Source of the DNA: Verrucomicrobiales bacterium
GTDB lineage: Bacteria; Verrucomicrobiota; Verrucomicrobiia; Verrucomicrobiales; DEV007
DNA: 64,000 nucleotides
Direction: 5' to 3'
Assembly (NCBI GenBank): GCA_029213005.1
Contig: JARGPI010000017.1
Coordinates: forward strand, 62,001 to 126,000
The notes under the pieces are model-generated. The model was not told the origin of the DNA and searched no databases. It saw only the letters and a program-made list of their open reading frames with translations. A program made the translations under genes and the position numbers. Below are positions 34,741 through 41,989 of this stretch, piece by piece. Position 1 is the stretch's first letter. Every line of letters starts with the position of its first letter.

Positions 34741-35154
34741 ATGGCCCGTAGATTTCAAAAATTTCACGATACTTCCGAAGATAACAGTGGAGAGATCAAT
34801 ATATCTCCACTGATCGATATCGTTTTCATCCTTCTGATCTTTTTTATCGTTACTACCGTGTTTGTTGAGGAGACCGGAATCGATATAGAGAAACCGCGCG
34901 CCGCATCGCAAAAAGATCTCGATAAAAACAGTATCCTTCTCGGGATCACACCGGAGGGAAAGGTGTTTTATGGAGGTAGCGAAATCGGGGTAGGTGGAGT
35001 TCGTTCCGTCGTGAGTCGTTTGATTCGTCAGCAGGAGCAGCCCGTCATTATCCAGGCCGATCGTTTAACGCCTACCGAAACTACCGTTTCAGTCCTCGAC
35101 GAAGCGAAGCTCGCCGGGGCCGCTAAAGTATTTGTTTCCACGGTTAAAAATTAA
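34741..35154 (+). CDS. exbD: ExbD-type biopolymer transport protein
   Basis: 137 residues with one N-terminal membrane helix, NISPLIDIVFILLIFFIVTTVF, containing the conserved Asp (PLIDIVF) that carries protons, and a periplasmic domain with VIIQADRLTPTETTVSVLDEAKLAGAAKVFVST. It partners ExbB in the inner membrane. Its stop overlaps the tonB start by one base (TAATG). Confidence 0.92.
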   Translation: MARRFQKFHDTSEDNSGEINISPLIDIVFILLIFFIVTTVFVEETGIDIEKPRAASQKDLDKNSILLGITPEGKVFYGGSEIGVGGVRSVVSRLIRQQEQPVIIQADRLTPTETTVSVLDEAKLAGAAKVFVSTVKN

Positions 35155-35834
35155 TGAGTTCCGCCATCGCACAGACCAGTGACGGCCTTTCCCTTTTCGG
35201 GAGAATGTCGCGTTTTGTCGCTGCGGTGGGTTTGACCGGGTTTCTCATCATCTTCCTGATCGCGACCCGATGGATCGAGCCGAAGGCGGACGCGCTGACT
35301 TTACGATCGATGCAGGGAATCGATCCCGTGGCGATGCCTGCACCGCCGCCCCCTCCCCCTGAATCGGAGTCACAACCTGCGCCGCCGCCGCCGCCACCGG
35401 CAGTCTCAATGGAACTACCGAAACTCGATCTTTCAGTCGATAATCTCGCTCCTCCCGTGCAGGCCGCGATGGAGGATAAACGGCTCGATGTGATGATGAA
35501 GCCTGCCGAGTTTGCGACCGCTCAACCCCAGACCAAAGCGCGAAGTCTTTACTCAGCTGCTGATCTCGATAATCAGCCCCGACTGCTCAACCGGCCGAAT
35601 GTGACCTACCCAGCCAGTCTCAAAAATCAGGGGATCCGCGAAGGTAAAGTTATTCTAGAGGTGATGATCAATGTCTCCGGATCGGTTTCGATTCGCCGCG
35701 TGATTTCCAGTAGTCATCCCGATGTGATTCCGATGGCTCGTGCTTTTGCCTCCCGCTCCCGTTTTTCGCCGCCGAAGAAAGACGGGCGCATAGTCAATGC
35801 GGTTTTCAACTGGCCCCTGGTGTTACGTCCATGA
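35154..35834 (+). CDS. tonB: TonB protein
   Basis: 226 residues: cytosolic start, one membrane helix (about 18-37, AVGLTGFLIIFLIATRW), a proline-rich periplasmic linker with two runs of six to seven prolines (about 62-83), and the C-terminal TonB domain NVTYPASLKNQGIREGKVILEVMINVSGSVSIRRVISSSHP ending FNWPLVLRP. It carries energy to outer-membrane receptors such as the one encoded upstream. The short linker and lack of Glu-Pro/Lys-Pro repeats are as in TonB2-type proteins. It overlaps the following TPR gene by 4 bases. Confidence 0.92.
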   Translation: MSSAIAQTSDGLSLFGRMSRFVAAVGLTGFLIIFLIATRWIEPKADALTLRSMQGIDPVAMPAPPPPPPESESQPAPPPPPPAVSMELPKLDLSVDNLAPPVQAAMEDKRLDVMMKPAEFATAQPQTKARSLYSAADLDNQPRLLNRPNVTYPASLKNQGIREGKVILEVMINVSGSVSIRRVISSSHPDVIPMARAFASRSRFSPPKKDGRIVNAVFNWPLVLRP

Positions 35835-37189
35835 AGTCTATATTTCTCCAGATCCTGATTTCTGTGTTCGCCATTTCTCTACTGGTGGCGGACGAGCCGT
35901 TGCCGATTGATTCGCTGTGGAAAAGCGAGTCGTTCCGAAAGGCCTACACCGGGTCCTACGGTATTGATTCCCGAATCGAACCGCTCATCAATGAAGATGA
36001 AGCCTTCTATCTCGGCGAGGCGGCTAAGTTGATGGGGAAAGAAGACCGTCCCGGCGCGATTCAAAAACTGATCGATTCCGATCTGCTCGATAACAGTCCG
36101 GCTCTCCTGTTTTCACTGGGTAATTTTCACTTTGAGGAGGGGGATCCCAAGGTCGCGATTTCCTACTTCGACAAAGCTCTTGAATTGTTTCCGAATTTTC
36201 GTGACGCCCACCGCAACGTTGCGATGTTGAAGATACAGACCGGTGATCATGAGGCGGCGGAAAAACATCTCAAGCGCGCTATCGAGCTCGGTTCTCAGGA
36301 AGGGCTGACCTACGGTCTGCTCGCTTATTGCCACACTCAGAAAAATCGACTCCAGGCAGCGCTGTCCGCCTACCGGATGGCTCAGGTTACCATGCCGGAG
36401 GAAATCCAGTGGCAACTCGGAGAGGCCTACACCCTTCAGGCGCTCGATGAAGCGGAAAAGGCCTCATCGATCTACGCGTCGCTGATCAAAAAATTCCCGA
36501 CCGACGTCAGTCTCTGGATCAATCAGGCCAATGCCTACGCTCAAAAGGAAAACTACTCGGAAGCGATCGCTCATCTCGAGTTGGCGAACCGGATGAGCGA
36601 TTTGAATCCCCAAAATCGCGTGGTTTTAGGTCAGATGTTTCTTGAGCAGTCATTAGCGGACCTCGCTGTTGAAAACTTCCGGGAAGCGGTCGCCGAGAAG
36701 GGAGTCAGTCTTTCCCTCGCGATCAATTGTCTGGGATTATTGAGCAATCACCAAAATTGGGCCGAGGCAAAGAGCTTTGGAGAGGAGTGTGCCGGGATTT
36801 ATCAGGAAGAACTCGCTCTGCCTGAGTCGAAGACCTTTTTCTCCAGTTTTCAAAGGACGATGGCGCTTGCCGAACTCGAAACCGGCGATGCCAAAGCCGG
36901 AGCCAAGCGGGTTGAGACCCTGCTCGAATCTGACCCGCTCGATGGCGATGCTCTGATCCTGCTGGCCCGGTTCCGCGAAGACAACAATCAGGCCGACGAC
37001 GCGATCGTACTTCTCGAACAAGCGGCAATTATCCCCGAAAAACGGGCCGAAGCTCTGATGGCCCACGGCCGGATTCTGGTGAGTCAGTTTCGCTACGACG
37101 AGGCGCTAAAACTTCTCGAAGAATCCCAATCGCTCAGCCCGACAGCAGGTCTCAAGGCCTACATCGAAGCGATTGAAGAGCTGAAATAA
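35831..37189 (+). CDS. TPR-repeat periplasmic protein of the TonB2-type operon
   Basis: 452 residues with a signal peptide (cut near LLVA-DE) and many tetratricopeptide repeats, for example GNFHFEEGDPKVAISYFDKALELFPNF, HRNVAMLKIQTGDHEAAEKHLKRAIELG and NAYAQKENYSEAIAHLELANRM. In Vibrio and Shewanella TonB2 operons a TPR gene also follows tonB2. It is inferred to organise the periplasmic complex. It ends the operon. Confidence 0.86.
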   Translation: MKSIFLQILISVFAISLLVADEPLPIDSLWKSESFRKAYTGSYGIDSRIEPLINEDEAFYLGEAAKLMGKEDRPGAIQKLIDSDLLDNSPALLFSLGNFHFEEGDPKVAISYFDKALELFPNFRDAHRNVAMLKIQTGDHEAAEKHLKRAIELGSQEGLTYGLLAYCHTQKNRLQAALSAYRMAQVTMPEEIQWQLGEAYTLQALDEAEKASSIYASLIKKFPTDVSLWINQANAYAQKENYSEAIAHLELANRMSDLNPQNRVVLGQMFLEQSLADLAVENFREAVAEKGVSLSLAINCLGLLSNHQNWAEAKSFGEECAGIYQEELALPESKTFFSSFQRTMALAELETGDAKAGAKRVETLLESDPLDGDALILLARFREDNNQADDAIVLLEQAAIIPEKRAEALMAHGRILVSQFRYDEALKLLEESQSLSPTAGLKAYIEAIEELK

Positions 37190-37214
37190 GGGGGCTTTCC
37201 GAAGAACGGAGAAA

Positions 37215-37243
37215 GGCGAAGCGGGAAACTTCGCCCTTCCCGC
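37215..37243. terminator. Hairpin between convergent TPR and selenoprotein genes
   Basis: GGCGAAG (37215-37221) pairs with CTTCGCC (37229-37235); alternatively GCGGGAA (37221-37227) pairs with TTCCCGC (37237-37243). The two stems exclude each other. It sits between two convergent stop codons, but without a T-run, so intrinsic termination is uncertain. Confidence 0.4.
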
Positions 37244-37251
37244 TGGAATGG

Positions 37252-37611
37252 TTAAGAGTCCTTGAGCAGGACCTTGACGACTTTCTCCACTTTGGCTTTG
37301 CCGAAGTTGTGACCTTCCACCGTTTTCACGATATTGCCGGCCGGATCTTTGGCGATGATCCCGTGGGATTTGAGTTTAGATTCTGTCACCGCCTGATTCG
37401 CTTCCGCGCTGTTCATGGTGACGTTTGAGAAGGTGATTTTATCTCCGTGTTCCTTTTTCAGATCATCAACTATGACCTTTATTTTGTTACACATCATTCA
37501 TCCGTCAAAGAAGTAATACGTCAGTGACGGCTTGCTATCCTGGGCATTGAGCACGCTGCCGGTAATCAGCAACAATGCTGAAGCCAGGAATACTGGATTC
37601 AGGATTTTCAT
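37252..37611 (-). CDS. Probable selenoprotein: exported thioredoxin-like protein with Sec-x-x-Cys motif (in-frame TGA)
   Basis: Reading from ATG 37611, 119 codons plus stop are open except for a single TGA at 37500-37498 (codon 38). The first 24 residues, MKILNPVFLASALLLITGSV and LNAQ, are a signal peptide; then comes SLTYYFFDG-[TGA]-MMCNKIKVI, so TGA takes the first place of a C-x-x-C redox motif (Sec38-Met-Met-Cys41) after a beta strand, as in thioredoxin folds. The remainder (VEGHNFGKAKVEKVVKVLL) continues the fold. An AGGGTGA ribosome site precedes ATG 37611, while the ATG after the TGA (37497) has none and would lose the signal peptide and first strand. A SECIS-like hairpin follows the TGA. 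It would be a periplasmic redox protein. The alternative is a nonsense mutation. No selA, selB, selC or selD is in the window. Confidence 0.72.
37460..37478 (-). promoter_or_regulatory. Candidate bacterial SECIS hairpin
   Basis: On the minus strand, 19 bases after the TGA, AGGUCAU pairs with AUGAUCU (seven pairs, one of them G-U) closing the loop AGUUG. The loop begins 26 bases after the UGA and has G as its second base. Known bacterial SECIS elements lie in the coding region just after UGA with a short apical loop whose first bases include a conserved G that SelB reads, so distance and loop fit. Judged by eye only. Confidence 0.6.
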
Positions 37612-37674
37612 CGCAATCACCCTAGACAGAAATTGCGGAGATTGAAAGAGCCGGTTTCCCACCTATCGGCCGGA

Positions 37675-38862
37675 TTAGTTGAGATCGGTATCGACCGGGG
37701 CGTCCAGAGGCACTCTGACTTTTTTGATGACGGGTCTCGGCTCCTGATCAAAGTCGTCCCCGCCACTGCTGATCATGACTGATATCCACCGCAGGTCGGG
37801 CGTGTTATCGAGCATCACTTTGACCATCATCGTCAGTGGTACTGCGAGAAACATTCCGGCCGGTCCCCAGATATATCCCCAGATCAGAACGGACAGGATC
37901 ACCACGATAGTTGAGATCCCGAAGCTGTCGCCGAGCAGTTTGGGTTCTAGCACGTTCCCGATGATGATATTGATCGCCAGATAGGCCACCAGCACGATGA
38001 CAGCCGGCCAAAATCCCTGCAAAATCAGGGCTAATGCGACTGGGGGCAGGGCGGCCAAAATCGATCCGATTACCGGAATGAAATTGAGCACAAAGGCGAC
38101 CAGTCCCCACAGCAGGGGGAATTCCACGTTCATCAGGGCGCAGGTCATCCAGGCGAGTAAACCGGTTAACAAACTGACCGTGGTTTTCAAAAGCAGGTAA
38201 TTCTGGATATCACGGGAGGAGTTTTGAAACCGTCGTAAATCCGGTCCCCGTTCCCGGATCACATCGCGCACTTTGTCGGCAAAGCGCTGTGATTCCGCCA
38301 GGACAAAAATCATCAGAATGAGAACAAAAAACGATTTGGAAGCCAGCGAGGTGAACCGCCCCACCAGCGCCGATTGATCGATCAGCGCGACAATTCGCTT
38401 GGTATCCCAGTATCGATTGAAGAGGTCTTTGAAGGTTGGCACTTTCCGGTCGTTTATCTCTGGATCGATGCCGAAAAATGGACCCCAACTGTTAAATTTT
38501 TCCAACTGTTTATCGATCGATTCCGAGTATTCCGCTGCTTGCGTTTTGAGGCGTTCCGCGTATTCAGGACCTCTTTCCTGAAATTCCGGAATCACTCCGG
38601 AAACCACAAATCCCATGCCGCCGAGAAGCAGGAACACAATCAAAACGGTGACGAGAATTGCGAGCGGGCGGGGCAACTTGCACTTTTTATTCAGGAAATT
38701 CAGGACCGGCAGAGAGAGCACTCCGAGGAAGAGTCCCATCGCGATCGGGACGCAGATTTCGGCTGACAATTTCAGCCCTGTGACGATGACAACGACACAG
38801 GCCAGGGCCAGCAATACATTGTTGCCGCCTTCGCGATTTTTTTTTGCAATGCCTGCAGCCAT
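37675..38862 (-). CDS. AI-2E family transporter (PerM-like)
   Basis: 395 residues from ATG 38862 (a GTG at 38889 would add nine). Seven to eight hydrophobic segments, including VLSLPVLNFLNKK, the membrane hairpin WLLWGLVAFVLNFIPVIG-type region (FPLLWGLVAFVLNFIPVIGS) and ILSVLIWGYIWGPAGMFLAVPL, are typical of the AI-2E/PerM family. Members export AI-2, or act as Na+/H+ or other antiporters; the substrate here is open. It is monocistronic and divergent from the BatA-like gene. Confidence 0.88.
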   Translation of the reverse strand: MAAGIAKKNREGGNNVLLALACVVVIVTGLKLSAEICVPIAMGLFLGVLSLPVLNFLNKKCKLPRPLAILVTVLIVFLLLGGMGFVVSGVIPEFQERGPEYAERLKTQAAEYSESIDKQLEKFNSWGPFFGIDPEINDRKVPTFKDLFNRYWDTKRIVALIDQSALVGRFTSLASKSFFVLILMIFVLAESQRFADKVRDVIRERGPDLRRFQNSSRDIQNYLLLKTTVSLLTGLLAWMTCALMNVEFPLLWGLVAFVLNFIPVIGSILAALPPVALALILQGFWPAVIVLVAYLAINIIIGNVLEPKLLGDSFGISTIVVILSVLIWGYIWGPAGMFLAVPLTMMVKVMLDNTPDLRWISVMISSGGDDFDQEPRPVIKKVRVPLDAPVDTDLN

Positions 38863-38972
38863 AATTCGGGCAACCTTCTCTCTAAACACTAGGGTTCACA
38901 AGGGGAAAATCGGTTGCTTAGTCGTCACAAAGCCCTTTCTCTTTCAACGGTTGGCACATTAGTTTTATTGGA

Positions 38973-40745
38973 ATGGTTACTTTTGCAAATCTGGCGGGAT
39001 TCTGGGCCTTACTGGGTATTCCGGTGATCCTTCTAATCCATTTTCTGCAAAGGCAGTCTCAGGTGCAGGTCGTCAGTACCCTGTTTCTTCTCGAGGCAAT
39101 CGACCGCGAAAGTGTGCAGGGGCAGAAGCTGGACCGAATCCGGAATTCGATACCGCTCTGGTTGCAACTTCTCGCCGTGTTGCTTCTCACCTGGATCTTG
39201 ATTCAGCCGAGGTGGACCCGCCCGAATTCGGTTCAGAAAATCGCTTTGATTCTCGACAGTTCCGCTTCGATGCGGGCTTTTAAAGAGCCGGTGCTGGCGG
39301 CGCTGGAAAAAGAAATTCCGCTGCTCAGTCGAGGGGCGAAAACAGTGGAGTTGATTGCGATGGGATCTCACATCGATGGTGAGCCGCTATACAACGGCAC
39401 ATCGGTAGTGGATTTGAAGAAATCGCTGGAAGACTGGACGCCGTTCCGTCCGGCGCACGATCCGGGACCCGCGCTGCGTGTGGGGAGGAGTCTAGCCGGC
39501 ACGAAAGGTGTCGTGCTTTTCATCACGGATCATCCTGTGGACCAACCGGGATACGACTCCCGGGTTCTGGCGGTGGGCGAGAGTGTCCCCAATGTGGGAT
39601 TCTCCGGCGTCGATGTCGATACCTCAGTGTCTCCACCGGTTTGGCAGGCGATGGTGAAAAATTACGGCACCACACCTCAAACCAGAGAATGGTTTCTGCA
39701 GGCCGGGCAGCAGCGAACGGAAACGCGAACTCTGGAAATGAAAGCCGGTGAGACGCGCACCCTTCAGGGGCGTTTTCCGACCGGCGCGAAGGGCGTGGCG
39801 CTTCATCTTGTGCCGGATCTTTTTGATCAGGATGACCGGGCACCGATTGTCATTCCTGAGCCTAAAGCTTTGGCGGTGGCAAAAGTTGGTGCTCCCAGTC
39901 TCGACAAGCTCATGAAGGAGATGATCGATAGTTTCGAAAACACGATCCCGCCTTCTGACGACAATGGTCTCGATCTCGTCCTGACCACTTACGATCCACT
40001 TTCTCCAACTAAAGCGGAGCCGGTCTCGATTGTGTTGCTTGCCCAGCCCACGCCGGGTCGGAACTTTTTGAAAGGCTCGATCGTCGCTGCGAATCACTCA
40101 TTGGTGCAGGGGCTGAACTGGCAAGGATTGATCGCGAGGTCCAGCCCCGGTATGCCGGTAGGACCGGAAGACACCGTTCTACTCTGGCAGGGGCGGCGGG
40201 CTTTGATTTTTCTTCGCGAAAACAGTGAGCAGCGTCAGCTTGTCTATAATTTTGATGTGCCCAGCTCGAATGTGGAGAATCAGCCCGCTTTCATCGTGCT
40301 GGCCCATCGATTTGTGGAATCAATTCGCGATTCAAAAATTGCTCCTTCCGCCTCTAACTTTGAACTGAATCAGTCAATTCCGATTTCGTTTCATCGAGGC
40401 GATGAAGCTTCTCCGCTGGAAATGATTTACGACGGCAAAAAGACGGTGATTCCGCTGAATCAGGTTCGTTCGTTGAGAGCTCCGGCCGAGCCCGGATTTT
40501 TCGAGATTCGTCAGGGCGGGGAAACCCTCATTACCGGCGCAGCTCAATTTGTTGATACCAGAGAGGCCGATTTTTCCGAGGCTGGAATTTTTGACGATCT
40601 CGAAGGAGTAAAAACCACATCGGTCACCGAGCACACTCAGGAAGACGATGTCTGGCAAATCTGGACGCTGCTGATTCTCGTTGCACTGCTGTTGAGTTGG
40701 TATTTTATCAATCGGAAAGCGCCCCGTCTCGAAGCGACTGCCTGA
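38973..40745 (+). CDS. BatA/von Willebrand factor A domain membrane protein
   Basis: 590 residues. The N-terminus (FANLAGFWALLGIPVILLIHFLQRQ) is the BatA aerotolerance domain with two membrane helices. A VWA domain follows with a complete MIDAS start D95-S-S97-A-S99 (IALILDSSASM), then a long periplasmic beta-rich part and a C-terminal membrane helix (WQIWTLLILVALLLSWYFINRK). Such proteins occur in Bacteroidetes, Planctomycetes and Verrucomicrobia, normally with MoxR ATPase and DUF58 genes; none are beside it here. It lies 102 bases before the TIR gene on the same strand. Function unknown, perhaps envelope stress. Confidence 0.82.
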   Translation: MVTFANLAGFWALLGIPVILLIHFLQRQSQVQVVSTLFLLEAIDRESVQGQKLDRIRNSIPLWLQLLAVLLLTWILIQPRWTRPNSVQKIALILDSSASMRAFKEPVLAALEKEIPLLSRGAKTVELIAMGSHIDGEPLYNGTSVVDLKKSLEDWTPFRPAHDPGPALRVGRSLAGTKGVVLFITDHPVDQPGYDSRVLAVGESVPNVGFSGVDVDTSVSPPVWQAMVKNYGTTPQTREWFLQAGQQRTETRTLEMKAGETRTLQGRFPTGAKGVALHLVPDLFDQDDRAPIVIPEPKALAVAKVGAPSLDKLMKEMIDSFENTIPPSDDNGLDLVLTTYDPLSPTKAEPVSIVLLAQPTPGRNFLKGSIVAANHSLVQGLNWQGLIARSSPGMPVGPEDTVLLWQGRRALIFLRENSEQRQLVYNFDVPSSNVENQPAFIVLAHRFVESIRDSKIAPSASNFELNQSIPISFHRGDEASPLEMIYDGKKTVIPLNQVRSLRAPAEPGFFEIRQGGETLITGAAQFVDTREADFSEAGIFDDLEGVKTTSVTEHTQEDDVWQIWTLLILVALLLSWYFINRKAPRLEATA

Positions 40746-40847
40746 CCGTGTTTCAGTTGGGGGAATTGCTCTGTTTTCTCTGACTGAGGCCGCCGAATCA
40801 ACCGTCAAACTGACTACTTCCCTCCTCGCCGTTTCACCACAAACCTC

Positions 40848-41963
40848 ATGTTACACTTAGGTAAAGTTATACCCACCGGCGTCGTCCTGCTCAGTCTGCT
40901 GATCTTCCCCTTGCTCACTACCGCGGGAAATGCGATTCCATCGGACAGCGCCTACGCCGAAGCGATAGCGCGCAGGTTGGGTGTCGATTTTCGCTTCACC
41001 TGTCCTGAAGAAATTTCCACCGGAAGCACAGATTCCGTCGAATTAACGATCAAGACCGGCGTTTCCACCGCTGAGTTGGCCCGGCTCATCCGGGAAATCT
41101 CGCCCCGGTCGGGAGATGCGGAACCCTATCTTGTTGCGGAGCTGGATTTCATCAAAACCGACGGATTGATTTCAAAATCTATGACTCCGGAGCGGCAGAA
41201 GGTCATCGCTTACGGCCAGAACCGATGGAGTTGGCAGTTGAAAGGGCTTGAGCCGGGTGAGCATCTCCTGTCGCTCACGATTTCTCTGGGAGCGAGTGAT
41301 ACGTCGGGTGGAGCCATCGCCACACCGATTGCCATCAACCGGGAAATTCGGGTGGTTGGGGAAGCGGTTCCTGTTCCGGATACGGGAAGCAGGGCGACTT
41401 TATTGATTGTCGGCATTCTGCTGATCCTCGGCGGCGTTCTCGGGAAAGTGATTCAACTCGCACGGGGGAAAATCCGTGATCGTTCCTTTCAGGTCCTCCC
41501 TGGAGGAGAGCAGAAAGTGTTTGTCTCCTACTCCAAGCACGACCGCAAGCGGGTGCTCCCCGTGATCGAACATCTCAAGGCGTCGGGACACCAAATCTGG
41601 ATCGACCGGCACGGGATCGAAGGCGCCGCGAGTTGGCGCGAGGAGATTGTCGAAGCCCTCACGCATTCGAAATACCTCCTCTTTTTTGCTTCAAAAAGAA
41701 GTTATCGCTCAATCAATGTCGGCAAGGAGTTGTGTCTTGCTGCTGACGAAAATCTGGTAATAATTCCGGTGCTGCTGGAAGACTGCAAACCTGATGGGGC
41801 CGGAAAATTCATCGTAGCCGGGCTCCAGCGAATCGACGCCCGGGATCGGTCTCCGCGTGAAACCGCGTCCGACCTCTCAGTGCTATTGAATAAGAATATC
41901 AGCAACTTTTTCCGCGACCGAACTGGAGAAAACCCCGTCAAACCGACGCCGGAACCGGTGTAA
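40848..41963 (+). CDS. Membrane-bound TIR-domain protein with periplasmic domain
   Basis: 371 residues: signal segment (about 9-28), periplasmic domain (about 30-180), membrane helix (about 182-205, ATLLIVGILLILGGVLGKVI), then a cytosolic TIR domain (about 223-345). The TIR part shows KVFVSYSKHD, IWIDRHGIEGAASWREEIVEAL, YLLFFASKRSYRS and INVGKEL, where Glu294 aligns with the catalytic Glu of NAD-cleaving TIR domains. Bacterial TIRs act in NAD+ hydrolysis or signal production, often in phage defence; this receptor-like topology with an outside domain is less usual. No defence partner gene is nearby; the upstream BatA/VWA gene is the closest same-strand neighbour. What it senses is unknown. Confidence 0.82.
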   Translation: MLHLGKVIPTGVVLLSLLIFPLLTTAGNAIPSDSAYAEAIARRLGVDFRFTCPEEISTGSTDSVELTIKTGVSTAELARLIREISPRSGDAEPYLVAELDFIKTDGLISKSMTPERQKVIAYGQNRWSWQLKGLEPGEHLLSLTISLGASDTSGGAIATPIAINREIRVVGEAVPVPDTGSRATLLIVGILLILGGVLGKVIQLARGKIRDRSFQVLPGGEQKVFVSYSKHDRKRVLPVIEHLKASGHQIWIDRHGIEGAASWREEIVEALTHSKYLLFFASKRSYRSINVGKELCLAADENLVIIPVLLEDCKPDGAGKFIVAGLQRIDARDRSPRETASDLSVLLNKNISNFFRDRTGENPVKPTPEPV

Positions 41964-41989
41964 TTGGGCAGGGTAGGGATTTTCAAAGG

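Noticed and set aside
37252..37497. 81-residue ORF starting MMCNK as a stand-alone gene
   Set aside because: No ribosome site, no signal peptide, would begin inside a thioredoxin-like fold; the in-frame region upstream of the TGA supplies all missing parts.
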